This document shows, piece by piece, positions 18,595-29,458 of a DNA stretch of 64,000 nt. This DNA is from Aeromicrobium phragmitis (GTDB lineage: Bacteria > Actinomycetota > Actinomycetes > Propionibacteriales > Nocardioidaceae), in NCBI RefSeq assembly GCF_003674095.1, contig NZ_RDBF01000001.1, positions 534,514 through 598,513 on the forward strand, given 5' to 3'. Every line of letters begins with the position of its first letter. Position 1 is the first letter of the stretch. The notes below the pieces were generated by a model. It saw nothing but the letters and a program-made list of their open reading frames with translations, searched no databases and had not been told where the DNA came from. Made by a program: the position numbers and the translations under genes.

Positions 18595-21500
18595 GTGACG
18601 TCGTCAGGACGGCCGAAGCACGCCCAAGCCCCGAGTCCATCACAGCGTCGGCCCCGCCGCGCCATCGCCCTCGTTCTGGCGATGCTCATCGCCATCACGG
18701 GCGGCATCACCGCCGCCGGCGCCGTCGAGTCCACGACGCCGCCGGCGCAGAATCCGCCGCTGCCGGGTCAGTGCGAACTGGATCTGGCGATCAGCATCGA
18801 CCTGTCCAACTCGGTCACCGATCCGCAGTTGGCGCAGATGCGGCAGGAGATCAGCGAACTCGCGACCCGCCTGACCGGGTACCCCGTCCGGATCGCGCTT
18901 CACACCTTCGCCTCGAACGCGCCCGCCACCACCGCGGGTGCCAACCAGCCGCTGCCGCTGACGTCCTTGAGCACCGCCGCGGGTGCCCAGACGATCGCGC
19001 AGAAGGTCAACGGCATCCAGCGTCCGCAGCGCGCGGAGGGCGGAACCAACTGGGACCGCGCCTTCGCCGCGGTCACCGCGTCCGCGGAGCAGTACAGCGC
19101 CTTGCTGTTCCTCACCGACGGCAACCCGACCCAGTACGGAAGCCCTGCCCAGGGTCCCGGCAACTCCACGAATGTCGAGACCATCACCCGCGCCGTGCAG
19201 AGCGCCAACGCGTTGAAGGCCAAGGGCACGCGCATCATCCCGATCGGCCTGACCGACAACCTCAGCGGTGAGCAACTCGAGGCGTTCTACGAGCACATCC
19301 GTCAGGTCTCCGGACCGAACGAGCGCAGCGACTTCTACGTCGGCGGCTTCTCCGGACTGCAGTCCACCCTGATCGACATCGTCAACACCAACTGCGCGAC
19401 GCTCGAGCTCGCCAAGGAGGGTTCGCTCGCGGAGGGCGCGCTGGGCTTGCCCGGCGACACCGTGAACTACGACTTCACGATCACCAACAACGGCAGCGTC
19501 CGGCTCACGGACGTCGCGCTCACCGACGCCCTCCCGGGCCTGTCGCAGATCGAGTTCGCCGCGTGGCCGGGTGCTGCGGGCACGCTCGACCCCGGCCAGT
19601 CGGTCATGGCACGTGCGACGTACCAGCTGACCGAGCCCGACGTGGAGCGCGGCACCGTCCATAACACCGCCACCGCGACCGGCCAACCGCCGGCCGGCTC
19701 GCCCGTGGGCGACGAGGACCCGGCCGACGTCGTCCTTCCCGAACTCGCGCCGGCGATCACCCTCGTGAAGAACGGTGCCCTCGCCGACGGCGACACCGGA
19801 CGAGCCGGCGACACGGTCGAGTACGACTTCACCATCACCAACAGCGGCAACCTTCCGCTGACCGACGTGGCGCTCGACGATCCGTTGCCGGGTCTCTCCG
19901 ACATCGTGTTCGGTGCGTGGCCGGGTGCGGAAGGCACCCTCGAGCCCGGCCAATCGGTCACGGCGACTGCCACCGCGCCCGTCGCCCAGGCCGACGTCAA
20001 CGGCGGCTACCTGCGTAACACGGCGACGGCCAGCGGCGTTTCGCCGACGGGCCAGCGGGTGGAGCACACCGACGATGCCGAGGTGGAGTTGGCGCAACTC
20101 GCCGCGATCGACGTCGTCAAGACCGGCCGGCTCGACCCCGAGGCCGAGGGCCGCGCCGGCGACCTCGTGGAGTACGGCTTCACGGTCACCAACACCGGCG
20201 ACGTGACGCTGACCGGCGTGGCGCTCGACGATCCGTTGCCCGGTCTGTCGGACATCGTGTTCGGCGCGTGGCCGGGTGCTGCGGGCACGCTCGAGCCGGG
20301 CCAGTCGGTGACGGCCACCGCGACGTATCGGCTCACCCAGGCTGACGTCGACGCCGGCACGGTCGACAACACCGTGACGGCAACGGCCGCACGCCCCAAC
20401 GGCGATCCGGTGGAGAACACCGACGAAGAGACCATCGCCATCTCCCATGGACCCGCGATCGACGTGGTGAAGTCTGGCGCGCTGGCCGACACCGCACAAG
20501 GTCGCGCCGGTGATGCGGTGGATTACACCTTCACCGTGACCAACACCGGCAACGTGACGCTGACCGGCGTGACGCTGGACGATCCGTTGCCGGGTCTGTC
20601 GGACATCGCGTTCGGCACGTGGCCGGGAGCCGAGGGACGGCTGGCCCCGGGTCAGTCCGTGACGGCCACTGCGACGTACGCGCTGACCCAGTCCGACGTG
20701 AATGCCGGGCAGGTCGACAACACCGTCACGGTGACGGGCACGCCGCCGGTCGGCGACCCCGTGGAGAACAGCGACGCCGATGTCCTCGACGTTCCGCAGC
20801 TGCCGCGGATCGATCTGGTCAAGACCGGCGAACTCGGCGTCGACGCGCAGGGCCGCTCGGGTGACCGGGTGGAGTACGCGTTCGAGCTGACCAACACGGG
20901 CAACGTGACCCTCACGGACGTCGCTCTCAGCGACGAACTGGAGGGCCTGTCGGACATCGCGTTCGGCACGTGGCCGGGCGATGACGGCACCCTGGAGCCG
21001 GGTGAGTCGGTCACCGCGACCGCCACCTACGCCCTCACGCAGGCCGACGTGGATGCCGGTGGCGTGGACAACACGGCCACCGCCTCGGGCACCGCGCCCA
21101 CCGACGAGACGGTGAACGACGGCGCGACCGCCCGAGTCGACGTGCCGGCGGCACCCGCGCTGGAGCTGGACAAGACCGGCGCACTCGCCGACGGCGCTAC
21201 GGCGCTGCCGGGCGACACGGTCGAGTACGAGTTCCGGGTCACCAACACCGGCAACGTCACCCTCGACGCCGTCGCGATCAGCGATCCGATGGAGGGCCTC
21301 TCCGCCCTCAGCTACGGCACATGGCCGGGTGACGAGGGTGTCCTGGCGCCCGGCGAGTCCGTCGATGCGACGGCGACGTACACGCTCACGGCCGCGGACC
21401 TCGATCGCGGCGACCTCACCAACATCGCGAGCGCGACCGGCACTCCGCCGAGCGGACCTGCGGTGCTGGACGAGGACGAGCACGAGCTCGCGCTCCCGCA

Positions 21501-24048
21501 GCTCGCCTCGATCGACCTCGTCAAGGACGGCGCACTCAGCGACGGCGCGGAGGGTCGAACGGGCGACACCGTGGAGTACGGCTTCACCCTGACCAACACG
21601 GGCAACGTGACCCTGACCGGAGTCACCCTGGTCGACGAGCTCGAGGGACTCTCGGACGTCGTCTTCGGCGCCTGGCCGTCGGCCGAGGGCGTGCTGGCTC
21701 AGGGCGAGTCGGTGAGTGCGACGGCGACCTACCCGCTGACGCAGGCCGACGTGGATGCCGGCGGCGTCGACAACGTGGCGACGGCGACGGCGCAGTCCCC
21801 TGCCGGCGACCCCGTGCGAGACGTCGACGACGCGCGGGTCACGGTGACGCCGGGACCGGCCATCGAGCTCAGCAAGACCGGTTCCCTGTCGCAGGGCGCG
21901 GTCTCGCAGGCCGGCGACGCCGTCGCCTACGAGTTCCAGGCGACCAACACCGGCAACGTGACCCTGCGTGACGTCGCCATCGAGGACGCCCTCGAGGGTG
22001 TCTCGGAGCTGACCTACGAGTGGCCCGCTGCCGAGGGCGTCCTCGCGCCCGGCGAGTCGGTCAGGGCGACCGCCAGCTACGCGCTGACGCAGTCGGATCT
22101 GAACGACGGTGAGGTCGTCAACAACGCGACCGTGACGGCCACGCCGCCCACGGGTGACGACATCGAGGACAGCGCCGAGGATGTCGTCGACCTTCCGCAG
22201 CAGCCGCTCATCGGGCTGACCAAGACCGGTCACCTGCCCGACGAGGCCGAGGGACGCGCCGGTGACAGGGTCGACTTCGACTTCGAGATCGAGAACACCG
22301 GCAACGTCACCCTGACCGACATCGTGCTCACCGACGAGCTCGAGGGTGTCTCGGAGGTCGAGTTCGGCACCTGGCCCGAGGGGGCCGGCACGTTGCAGCC
22401 GGGCGAGTCGGTGGACGCGTCGGCGACGTACGACCTGACCCAGGCGGATGTCGACGCGGGCGGCGTGCTCAACACCGCCAACGTCACCGGACTGTCGCCG
22501 ATGGGCGCGCGGGTGACCTCGGTCGCGGATGCTCCGGTCGACGTCGCTGCCGCTCCCGCGATCGAGCTGGAGAAGACCGGCGGGCTCGCCGACGGCGCCA
22601 CGGCGGTGCCCGGCGACATCGTGGAGTACAGCTTCTCCGTCACCAACACCGGCAACGTGACGTTGTCGGACGTCGCGGTCGACGACCCGAAGCCGGGCGT
22701 GTCGGAGCTCGACTACACGTGGCCGGGTGAGCCAGGTGTCCTCGCTCCCGGTGAGAAGGCCACGGCGACCGCGACCTACCCGGTCACCGCCCTCGATCTC
22801 GACGAAGGCCTGCTGGAGAATGCAGCGAGCGTGACGGGCACCCCGCCCGGCGGCAACCCGCCGGTCACCGATGAGGACGAGCACGACGTGACGCTGCCCC
22901 AGCTCCCGTCGCTCGACCTGGTCAAGACGGGCGTGCTGGCCGAGGGCGGCGAGGGCAAGGCCGGCGACGCGGTGAACTTCACGTTCACGCTGACCAACTC
23001 CGGCAACGTCACGTTGACCGACGTCACCGTCGCTGACGAGCTCGAGGGTCTGTCGGACATCACGTTCGGCGCCTGGCCGTCGCAGGAGGGCACGCTCGCT
23101 TATGGGGAGTCGGTCACCGCGACCGCGTCCTACGCGCTGACCCAGGCGGACGTCGACGCCGGCAAGGTCGACAACACCGCGACCGCTTCGGCGCTGTCGC
23201 GCCTCGGCGCGGTCACCGAGGAGGTCGAGGACGCGGACGACGTCACGGTTCCGGTCGAGGCCGGCCCGGCGATCGCGCTGCAGAAGTCGGCCACCCTCGA
23301 GCAGGGCGCCGCGTCGAAGGCCGGTGACACCGTCACCTACCGCTTCGAGGCGACCAACACGGGCAACGTCACGCTGACGGACGTGTCGATCGCCGACGAG
23401 CTCGAGGGCCTGTCGGAGATCGAGTACGCCTGGCCGGCCGAGGCGGGCGTGCTCGCGCCCGGCGCGGTCGCGACGGCGACGGCGACGTACACGCTGACCC
23501 AGGCGGACCTGGATCGCGGGGAGCTGGTGAACCACGCCGTGGCCTCTGGCACCTCGCCCCAGGGTGATCCGGTGGACGGGGCGGACGAGGAGCGCACCAC
23601 GCTTCCCGGGCTGACCGGCCTCGCGATCGAGAAGTCCGGCACGGTCGAGGGCGATCAGATCCGGTACACCTTCGACGTCGAGAACACCGGAACGGTCACG
23701 TTGTCCGGGGTGGAGGTGCGCGACGGGCTGCGCGGCCTGTCCGACGTCACCTACCGGGACTGGCCGGGTGAGGCCGGGGTCCTGGCACCGGGCGAGAAGG
23801 TCGTCGCGGAGGCGACGTACGCGCCTACCGAGGCCGACCGCGCTCGCGGCTACGTCGACAACCACGCGACGGTTGTCGGCATCCCGCCGGGCGACGGCGA
23901 GGCGGCAAGCGCGGAGGACTCGGTCCGGGTGCTCGTGACCGAGCTGCCCGACGCCGGTGCGCCAGACGTTGCCTTGTGGCTCGTCATCATCGGCCTCATC
24001 GCGCTGCTCGGCGGTGGCGCACTGATGACCCAGCGCTCACGGCGCTGA
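18595..24048 (+). CDS. Giant vWFA-domain surface protein with 13 repeats and LPDAG sorting-like signal
   Basis: 1817 aa from the GTG at 18595, chosen because AAGGAG at 18581-18586 precedes it; an in-frame TTG at 18523 lacks such a site. A signal peptide is followed by a von Willebrand A domain (about 60-250) with a full metal-ion site: D69-x-S71-x-S73, T151 and D175. Then come 13 units of about 113-120 aa, each centred on [38 protein letters not shown], and a C-terminal LPDAG (1784-1788), membrane helix and QRSRR. A hairpin follows. It is probably a long rod exposing the vWFA tip as an adhesin. The repeats are similar enough to recombine. Confidence 0.92.
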   Translation: MTSSGRPKHAQAPSPSQRRPRRAIALVLAMLIAITGGITAAGAVESTTPPAQNPPLPGQCELDLAISIDLSNSVTDPQLAQMRQEISELATRLTGYPVRIALHTFASNAPATTAGANQPLPLTSLSTAAGAQTIAQKVNGIQRPQRAEGGTNWDRAFAAVTASAEQYSALLFLTDGNPTQYGSPAQGPGNSTNVETITRAVQSANALKAKGTRIIPIGLTDNLSGEQLEAFYEHIRQVSGPNERSDFYVGGFSGLQSTLIDIVNTNCATLELAKEGSLAEGALGLPGDTVNYDFTITNNGSVRLTDVALTDALPGLSQIEFAAWPGAAGTLDPGQSVMARATYQLTEPDVERGTVHNTATATGQPPAGSPVGDEDPADVVLPELAPAITLVKNGALADGDTGRAGDTVEYDFTITNSGNLPLTDVALDDPLPGLSDIVFGAWPGAEGTLEPGQSVTATATAPVAQADVNGGYLRNTATASGVSPTGQRVEHTDDAEVELAQLAAIDVVKTGRLDPEAEGRAGDLVEYGFTVTNTGDVTLTGVALDDPLPGLSDIVFGAWPGAAGTLEPGQSVTATATYRLTQADVDAGTVDNTVTATAARPNGDPVENTDEETIAISHGPAIDVVKSGALADTAQGRAGDAVDYTFTVTNTGNVTLTGVTLDDPLPGLSDIAFGTWPGAEGRLAPGQSVTATATYALTQSDVNAGQVDNTVTVTGTPPVGDPVENSDADVLDVPQLPRIDLVKTGELGVDAQGRSGDRVEYAFELTNTGNVTLTDVALSDELEGLSDIAFGTWPGDDGTLEPGESVTATATYALTQADVDAGGVDNTATASGTAPTDETVNDGATARVDVPAAPALELDKTGALADGATALPGDTVEYEFRVTNTGNVTLDAVAISDPMEGLSALSYGTWPGDEGVLAPGESVDATATYTLTAADLDRGDLTNIASATGTPPSGPAVLDEDEHELALPQLASIDLVKDGALSDGAEGRTGDTVEYGFTLTNTGNVTLTGVTLVDELEGLSDVVFGAWPSAEGVLAQGESVSATATYPLTQADVDAGGVDNVATATAQSPAGDPVRDVDDARVTVTPGPAIELSKTGSLSQGAVSQAGDAVAYEFQATNTGNVTLRDVAIEDALEGVSELTYEWPAAEGVLAPGESVRATASYALTQSDLNDGEVVNNATVTATPPTGDDIEDSAEDVVDLPQQPLIGLTKTGHLPDEAEGRAGDRVDFDFEIENTGNVTLTDIVLTDELEGVSEVEFGTWPEGAGTLQPGESVDASATYDLTQADVDAGGVLNTANVTGLSPMGARVTSVADAPVDVAAAPAIELEKTGGLADGATAVPGDIVEYSFSVTNTGNVTLSDVAVDDPKPGVSELDYTWPGEPGVLAPGEKATATATYPVTALDLDEGLLENAASVTGTPPGGNPPVTDEDEHDVTLPQLPSLDLVKTGVLAEGGEGKAGDAVNFTFTLTNSGNVTLTDVTVADELEGLSDITFGAWPSQEGTLAYGESVTATASYALTQADVDAGKVDNTATASALSRLGAVTEEVEDADDVTVPVEAGPAIALQKSATLEQGAASKAGDTVTYRFEATNTGNVTLTDVSIADELEGLSEIEYAWPAEAGVLAPGAVATATATYTLTQADLDRGELVNHAVASGTSPQGDPVDGADEERTTLPGLTGLAIEKSGTVEGDQIRYTFDVENTGTVTLSGVEVRDGLRGLSDVTYRDWPGEAGVLAPGEKVVAEATYAPTEADRARGYVDNHATVVGIPPGDGEAASAEDSVRVLVTELPDAGAPDVALWLVIIGLIALLGGGALMTQRSRR

Positions 24049-24054
24049 CAGACC

Positions 24055-24096
24055 CCCACGGCGCGGGACAGCTCCCGAGGCAACCCGCGCCGTGGG
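24055..24096 (+). terminator. 13-bp stem terminator after giant protein 2
   Basis: CCCACGGCGCGGG at 24055-24067 pairs perfectly with CCCGCGCCGTGGG at 24084-24096 over a 16-base loop, starting 7 bp after the stop codon. Confidence 0.8.
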
Positions 24097-24197
24097 CTAG
24101 GGGGGCGAGGGCCCGTTTCCGTCCGAGGGAGTGGCGGGGCGGGCCCTCTGTCCTGTGCGGACGGAATGCCTGTACCGGCCGTGCCGTTGTGCTGACC

Positions 24198-25283
24198 ATG
24201 ACCTCTGCCTTGTTCGAGCCGCTGACCGTGCGCGGCGTGACCGCCCGTAATCGCATCTGGCTCGCGCCGATGTGCCAGTACTCCTGCGTCGAGCAGGACG
24301 GCGTACCGACCGACTGGCATCTCGTGCACCTGGGCTCGCACGCGATCGGCGGATTCGGGCTCTTGATCACCGAGGCGACGGCGGTCGTGCCCGAGGGACG
24401 GATCAGTCCGGAGGACACCGGCCTGTGGAATGACGTCCAGCGCGACGCCTGGCGTCGCATCGTCGACTTCGTTCACGACCAGGGCGCCCCCATCGGAATA
24501 CAGCTGGCGCACGCCGGTCGCAAGGCCTCGACCTACGCGCCCTTCAGCGAGGCGGGCGACGGGTCGGTCCCGGCGAGCGAGGGCGGCTGGCAGACCGTCG
24601 CCCCGTCGGCCCTCGCGTTCCCCGGTTACGACGCGCCGCGCGCCCTCACCACCCAAGAGGTGGCCGCGCTGCCCGCCGCGTTCGCCGATGCCGCCCGGCG
24701 CGCGGACGAGGCGGGATTCGATCTGATTGAGATCCACGCCGCTCACGGCTACTTGCTGCACCAGTTCCTGTCTCCGCTGTCCAACCAGCGCTCGGACGAG
24801 TACGGCGGTGACTACGACGGGCGCACTCGCCTCGTCCGGGACGTCGTGGACGCCCTCCGCGCGGTGTGGCCCGAGGACAAGCCGCTGGCGATCCGGTTCT
24901 CCGGCACGGACTGGCTCGAGGGCGGCTGGACGATCGAGGAGACCGCCAAGCTCACCGCCGAGTTGACCGAGCAGGGCGTCGACGTCGTCGACGTCTCGTC
25001 CGGTGCGATCCTGCCGGCGCAGATCCCCGTGGGCCCGGGCTATCAGGTCCCGTTGGCGCGCGAAGTCCGGTCCGGCTCCGGCATGCTGACCGGGGCCGTC
25101 GGCCTCATCACCGAGCCGGAGCAGGCCGAGCGCATCGTCGCCGACGGGGACGCGGACCTCGTTCTGCTGGCCCGGGCGGCGCTACGGGAACCGGGCTGGC
25201 CCCTGCGCGCCGCGCACGAACTCGGCATCGCGCGCAAGGACGCGCCCTACGCCCCCCAATACCAGCGCGGAGCCTGGCGCTGA
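24198..25283 (+). CDS. Old yellow enzyme family NADH:flavin oxidoreductase (YqjM-like)
   Basis: FMN-dependent ene-reductase, 361 aa, from the ATG at 24198. APMCQYS carries Cys26 and Tyr28, the residues that modulate the flavin in YqjM-class enzymes. QLAHAGRKAS, IEIHAAHGYLLHQFLSPLSNQRSDEYGG, FSGTDWLEGGW and a C-terminal RAALREPGWPLRAAHELG complete the TIM-barrel signature. It reduces activated C=C bonds of enals and enones using NAD(P)H. It stands alone, with a repeat cluster downstream that may also act as terminator. Confidence 0.95.
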   Translation: MTSALFEPLTVRGVTARNRIWLAPMCQYSCVEQDGVPTDWHLVHLGSHAIGGFGLLITEATAVVPEGRISPEDTGLWNDVQRDAWRRIVDFVHDQGAPIGIQLAHAGRKASTYAPFSEAGDGSVPASEGGWQTVAPSALAFPGYDAPRALTTQEVAALPAAFADAARRADEAGFDLIEIHAAHGYLLHQFLSPLSNQRSDEYGGDYDGRTRLVRDVVDALRAVWPEDKPLAIRFSGTDWLEGGWTIEETAKLTAELTEQGVDVVDVSSGAILPAQIPVGPGYQVPLAREVRSGSGMLTGAVGLITEPEQAERIVADGDADLVLLARAALREPGWPLRAAHELGIARKDAPYAPQYQRGAWR

Positions 25284-25287
25284 CCAC

Positions 25288-25460
25288 ATAGGTGGTCGAG
25301 TAGCGACCGAGGGACGAGGGAGCGTATCGAGACCACGTGACGCAACCTGGTCTCGATACGTCGGTCGCTGAGCGACCTCCTACTCGACCACCTATCGCCG
25401 GGATAGGTGGTCGAGTAGCGGCCGCCCTTCGATACGCCGCTCGTTCCTCGCGGCTACTCA
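25288..25460. repeat. Nested palindromic repeat cluster (GGTGGTCGAGTAG family)
   Basis: ATAGGTGGTCGAGTAG occurs at 25288-25303 and 25403-25418, with its exact complement at 25380-25395. Inside the first pair are two further inverted repeats: AGCGACCGA (25302-25310) with 25361-25369, and CGTATCGAGACCA (25323-25335) with 25348-25360. The whole 25288-25395 block can fold into one long hairpin, or 25380-25418 into a tight 16-bp hairpin with a 7-base loop. A degenerate arm continues to about 25460. Such dispersed palindromes are known from related high-GC actinobacteria. It fills the gap between convergent genes and may end both transcripts. Confidence 0.85.
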
Positions 25461-25520
25461 GGAACCGGGACGAGGCAGCAATGGAGCCGCGGCTAGGCCC
25501 CTGCTGAGTCCTCCCGTCCG

Positions 25521-27203
25521 TCAGCGGGCGAGGTCTCCTTGGTCGGAGCCGAGGGTGACCTGCACCTGCTCTTGCTGGCCGTCGCGCAGGATGGTCAGCG
25601 TCACCTCGTCCCCGGGCTGGTAGCCGCGGATCGTGGCGATCAGCGCCTGGTTGCTGGCGACCGGATGGTCGTCGACGCTCGTCACGATGTCGCCCTCGCG
25701 CAGACCGGCGTCATCGCCGGGTCCACCGGGCTCGACGTCCGCCACCCGCGCTCCGATACCGGTGATCTGGTCGTCGCCGGTGGCGTTCTGCACCGTGATC
25801 CCGATCCGGGCGTGTTCGACCGTCTCACCATCCAGAATCTGGGCGGCGACGTTGCGAGCCAGATCGCTCGGGATCGCGAAGCCGAGACCGATCGAGCCGC
25901 CTTCGATGCCCGAGGAGCGGATCGCCGAGTTGATGCCGATGACGCGTCCCTCGAGGTCGACGAGGGGGCCGCCGGAGTTGCCCGGGTTGATCGCGGCGTC
26001 GGTCTGGATCGCCGGGAAGGTCGTGATGGTGTCGGTGTCGCTGCTCTGTGTTCCCGGTGAGACGGGACGGTTCAGTGCCGAGATGATGCCCTGGGTGACG
26101 GTGGACTCCAGGCCGAACGGCGAGCCGATCGCCACGACTTCCTGACCCACCCGCACGTCGCTGGATCGGCCGAACTCCGCCGGAGTGAGGTCGGAAACGC
26201 CGTCAGCCTGGATCACTGCGATGTCGGTGGCGGGGTCGCGACCGAGGATCGTCGCGTCGGCGTTGGTGCCGTCGTTGAAGGCGACCGTGAGCGTGCCGCC
26301 CTCGGCCGCCGCCTCGACCACGTGGTTGTTGGTGAGGATCTGGCCGTCCTCGCTGATGATGACGCCCGTCCCCGAGCCGCCCTCGCCGCCGCCGGCGAAG
26401 TTGATCTGCACCACGGACGGCATCAGTTTCTGGGCGACCTGCTCGACCGTGCCTGCAGGCAGATCCGAGGAGGCCGGGTCGTCGAGCGACGTGCCGGTGT
26501 TCGTGCTGCGGGGAGAGAGCCCCGAGTCGTTCGAGAATTCGTCGTAGAGGGCCGCACCGCCCACGCCGGACGCACCGGCGAGGAGAACGATGCCGATGAC
26601 CGCGGCGACGAGCCGTCCACGACGAGTCGGCGGGGTCGCGCCCGCGTTCGCCGACGTCGCATCGGAGCCGGGAGGCGGAGCACCGAGGACGGTGGTGTGC
26701 TCGCTGTCCGGGCCGAACGGCTCGCCCTGCGGAACATGCGCCTCGCGGGCGGTGTCCGGTCCGCGCGGTGGAACCGCCGGGCCGCTGGGCTCGTGGGAAA
26801 AGCGCGCGGTGTCGTCGTCGCGGCGGTTCGGGTCGAGCGGGTCGCCGTGCGGTTCCGCGGGCGGGGTGGGCTGTGGTGGCTGGTCGCTCGCGGGGCCGGT
26901 GGGCTCGGTGCGGCGGTTCGGGTCGAGCGGGTCGCCGTGCGGTTCCGCGGGCGGGGTGGGCCGTGGCGGCTGGTCGCTCGCGGGGCCGGCGGGCTCGGTG
27001 CGGCGGTTCGGGTCGAGCGGGTCGCCGTGCGGTTCCGCGGGCGGGGTGGGCCGTGGCGGCTGGTCGCCGGAGGGGCCGGTGGGGGAGCCGGCATTCTCGT
27101 CCCCACGCGCCGGCGTGGCCGGGCTGGCGGGGTCCTGGGGCCCACGCGGGCCCGTGGGCGGAACGTAAGGACGGTCCGCGTAGGGATCGTGAGAATCGGT
27201 CAT
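25521..27203 (-). CDS. HtrA/PepD-like membrane-anchored serine protease with PDZ domain
   Basis: 560 aa from the ATG at 27203. The cytoplasmic N-terminus is proline-rich and contains 30-aa repeats. One membrane helix (RLVAAVIGIVLLAGASGVGGAAL) is followed by a trypsin-like domain with His294 in TNNHVVEA, Asp327 in DPATDIAV and Ser410 in GNSGGPL. The PDZ domain at the C-terminus contains GPGDDAGLREGDIVTSVDDHPV. It degrades or refolds damaged envelope proteins. It follows a response regulator and histidine kinase in the same order as mprA-mprB-pepD of mycobacteria, which suggests control by that envelope-stress system. Confidence 0.94.
   Translation of the reverse strand: MTDSHDPYADRPYVPPTGPRGPQDPASPATPARGDENAGSPTGPSGDQPPRPTPPAEPHGDPLDPNRRTEPAGPASDQPPRPTPPAEPHGDPLDPNRRTEPTGPASDQPPQPTPPAEPHGDPLDPNRRDDDTARFSHEPSGPAVPPRGPDTAREAHVPQGEPFGPDSEHTTVLGAPPPGSDATSANAGATPPTRRGRLVAAVIGIVLLAGASGVGGAALYDEFSNDSGLSPRSTNTGTSLDDPASSDLPAGTVEQVAQKLMPSVVQINFAGGGEGGSGTGVIISEDGQILTNNHVVEAAAEGGTLTVAFNDGTNADATILGRDPATDIAVIQADGVSDLTPAEFGRSSDVRVGQEVVAIGSPFGLESTVTQGIISALNRPVSPGTQSSDTDTITTFPAIQTDAAINPGNSGGPLVDLEGRVIGINSAIRSSGIEGGSIGLGFAIPSDLARNVAAQILDGETVEHARIGITVQNATGDDQITGIGARVADVEPGGPGDDAGLREGDIVTSVDDHPVASNQALIATIRGYQPGDEVTLTILRDGQQEQVQVTLGSDQGDLAR
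26819..27080 (-). repeat. 90-bp tandem repeats encoding 30-aa proline-rich units
   Basis: Two full 90-bp copies (26881-26970, 26971-27060) and a 62-bp partial copy differ at only a few bases. Each encodes DQPPRPTPPAEPHGDPLDPN plus RRTEPAGPAS or a close variant in the cytoplasmic tail of the HtrA-like protease. The near identity at DNA level suggests recent duplication and probable copy-number variation. Confidence 0.95.
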
Positions 27204-27280
27204 GGTCCTACATTCTCCCCCGTTGCTGAGACGGTCATGAAAGCCTGGTGTGAGGCAGCGAAAAGGTCTGCTCCACTCTG

Positions 27281-28702
27281 TCAGCCTTCCGAGGCAGGCG
27301 CGAGCGGTAGCCGCAGGGTGAACGTGGTGCCCCGGCCCACGGTCGAGTCCACCTCCACCGATCCGCCGTGTCGGTCGGCGGCGCGCTGCACGATCGACAA
27401 GCCCAACCCCGAGCCCGGCAGCGAGCGCGCGGCCGTCGAACGGTAGAAGCGCTGGAAGACGTGCGGGAGGTCCTCCTCGGCGATGCCCGGACCCTCGTCG
27501 GCGATGGTGAGGACGCCTGAGTTCAGCCGCACCGCGACGGTGCCGCCGGCCGGGCTCCACTTCGCCGCGTTGTCCAGCAGGTTGGTGACGGCGCGTTCAA
27601 GCGACTGGCTTTCGCCGACGACGCGGCTGTCGTCGAGTTCGACGTCGAAGGCCAGCTCCGGGGCTCGCAACCGCACGCGGGCGACCGACTGGTTGACGAC
27701 CTCGGCGAGATCGAGCGGTTCGGGGTCGCGATGGAGCGGTTCGTCCCGCGCGAGTTCGACGAGATCGCCGATGAGTGTCGTGAGTTCGTCCAGCTGAGCA
27801 CGGACGTCGTCCATGAGTTCGCGTTGCGACTCCGGACTCAACTCCCGGTCGGGATCGCCCGTGGCCTGACGCAGCAGCTCGATGTTGGTGCGCAGGCTGG
27901 TGAGCGGGGTGCGGAGCTCGTGGCCGGCGTCGGCGATGAGCTGGCGCTCGCGTGACTGGGAGGCATCGAGCGCCTGGAGCATCGCGTTGAACGAGCGGGT
28001 CAGACGGGCCAGTTCGTCGTCGCGAGACCCCCACGTCTCGATCGGCGTCAGATCCCCGGTCGAGGCGATGCGTTCGGTGGCAGCGGTGAGCCGTCGAACG
28101 GGTCGCAGGCCGTTGCTCGCCACCGCCCACCCGGCGGCTCCGGCCAGGGCGATGCCGGCGAAGCAGGCGAGAACCAACACGACCGCGAGCCGGTCCAGTG
28201 CTTGCTGGGTGGATTCCATCGACTGAGCGAGCACGAACGCCCTTCCCGGGCCCGCCTGAACCGCCACCACCCGGTAGCGCTCGCCGCCGAGCTCCACCGT
28301 CCGGGCCGACTGCTGCTCCTGGCCGAGGGCGACTCCGAGCTCGTCGATGCCGTAGGGGATGCCGTCGTTGCCCTGCTGGAAGAACCCGCCACCGCTGCGG
28401 ACGAAGACCGTGCGGATGCCCATGAGGTCGAGCAACTGCTGCGTGCCCGGGTCCGAGAGCGCGGAGGCGCTCAGTCCCGCGGCGACCGCGTCGTTGGCCC
28501 GGTTCACGAGCGCCTCGTCGACGGAGCCGATGAACTCCGAACGCACCGTCACGTACAGGAGCGTGCTCAGGCTGGTGAGCACGAGCGCCACCGAGACGGT
28601 GGTCAGGATCGCGACCCGCCCAGCGAGGGAGAGGCGCGAGGTGATGGGACTCAGCGCGTCGTGAAGCCAGTCGAGCAGCCGGTCGGCAGCATCACGGGCC
28701 AT
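27281..28702 (-). CDS. Sensor histidine kinase, MprB-like
   Basis: 473 aa from the ATG at 28702; a GTG at 28708 overlapping the regulator stop is an alternative. Two membrane helices (about 25-45 and 165-190) bracket an extracytoplasmic sensor of about 120 aa. HAMP domain, then the H box DAGHELRTPLTSLRTNIELL, the N box NLLDNAAKWSP, G1 DEGPGIA and G2 GSGLGLSIV. It phosphorylates the adjacent response regulator. The gene order matches mprAB-pepD, so detection of envelope stress is the likely role. Confidence 0.93.
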   Translation of the reverse strand: MARDAADRLLDWLHDALSPITSRLSLAGRVAILTTVSVALVLTSLSTLLYVTVRSEFIGSVDEALVNRANDAVAAGLSASALSDPGTQQLLDLMGIRTVFVRSGGGFFQQGNDGIPYGIDELGVALGQEQQSARTVELGGERYRVVAVQAGPGRAFVLAQSMESTQQALDRLAVVLVLACFAGIALAGAAGWAVASNGLRPVRRLTAATERIASTGDLTPIETWGSRDDELARLTRSFNAMLQALDASQSRERQLIADAGHELRTPLTSLRTNIELLRQATGDPDRELSPESQRELMDDVRAQLDELTTLIGDLVELARDEPLHRDPEPLDLAEVVNQSVARVRLRAPELAFDVELDDSRVVGESQSLERAVTNLLDNAAKWSPAGGTVAVRLNSGVLTIADEGPGIAEEDLPHVFQRFYRSTAARSLPGSGLGLSIVQRAADRHGGSVEVDSTVGRGTTFTLRLPLAPASEG

Positions 28703-28704
28703 GC

Positions 28705-29403
28705 TCACGGCGGCGTCTCCCGCAGGACGTAGCCGACACCGCGGACGGTGTGCAGCAGTCGGGGCTCTCCCTCCGCCTCGATCTTGCGCCGCACGTATCC
28801 GACGTAGACCTCGAGCGAGTTGGCCGTCGTGGGGAAGTCGAAGCCCCACACCTCCTCGAGGATGAACGAGCGCTCGAGCACGCGTTTGGGTCGGCGCATG
28901 AACAGTTCGAGCAGCGCGAACTCGGTGCGGGTCAGCGAGATCGGCCGGTCACCTCGGCGGACCTCGCGGGTGGCGGGATCGAGCGAGAGATCGGCGAACT
29001 CGAGGGCGGGCTCGGGTGCGTCGTCCTCGGTTCCGCCGGTTCGGGTCGCGCGGCGCAGCAGGGCGCGCAGCCGTGCCAGGAGCTCCTCGAGGGCGAAGGG
29101 CTTGGTGAGATAGTCGTCGGCGCCAGCGTCGAGCCCGTCCACGCGATCGGTCACCGCGTCGCGCGCCGTGAGCACGAGGATCGCGACGTCGTTGCCCGCT
29201 GATCGCAGGGCACGCGTCGCCTCGAGGCCGTCGAGCCGGGGCATCATGACGTCCATGACGATCGCGTCGGGCTGGACTTGGGGGACGCGAGCGAGGGCCT
29301 CGGCGCCGTCGGAGGCCAGTTCGACGTCGTAGCCGTTGAACTCCAACGAACGCCGCAGCGATTCGCGGACGGCGCGGTCGTCGTCGACCACCAGGATGCG
29401 CAT
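28705..29403 (-). CDS. OmpR-family response regulator, MprA-like
   Basis: 232 aa. Receiver domain with acidic pocket Asp7-Asp9, phospho-acceptor Asp51 ([12 protein letters not shown]) and Lys in [11 protein letters not shown]. The winged-helix DNA-binding domain holds [32 protein letters not shown] and a C-terminal [30 protein letters not shown]. It is the first gene of the regulator-kinase-protease set and is virtually continuous with the kinase gene. Confidence 0.95.
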   Translation of the reverse strand: MRILVVDDDRAVRESLRRSLEFNGYDVELASDGAEALARVPQVQPDAIVMDVMMPRLDGLEATRALRSAGNDVAILVLTARDAVTDRVDGLDAGADDYLTKPFALEELLARLRALLRRATRTGGTEDDAPEPALEFADLSLDPATREVRRGDRPISLTRTEFALLELFMRRPKRVLERSFILEEVWGFDFPTTANSLEVYVGYVRRKIEAEGEPRLLHTVRGVGYVLRETPP

Positions 29404-29458
29404 GTGCTTAGTGTGCCGCGTACCCCTGAGAGTGCCCTGAGCACACCCCGCCGCGGCG

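Noticed and set aside
18640..23865. Very long open frame antisense to the second giant gene
   Set aside because: Arg/Asp/Gly/Val-rich translation mirrors the complementary strand of the repeats; no start site or recognisable motif.
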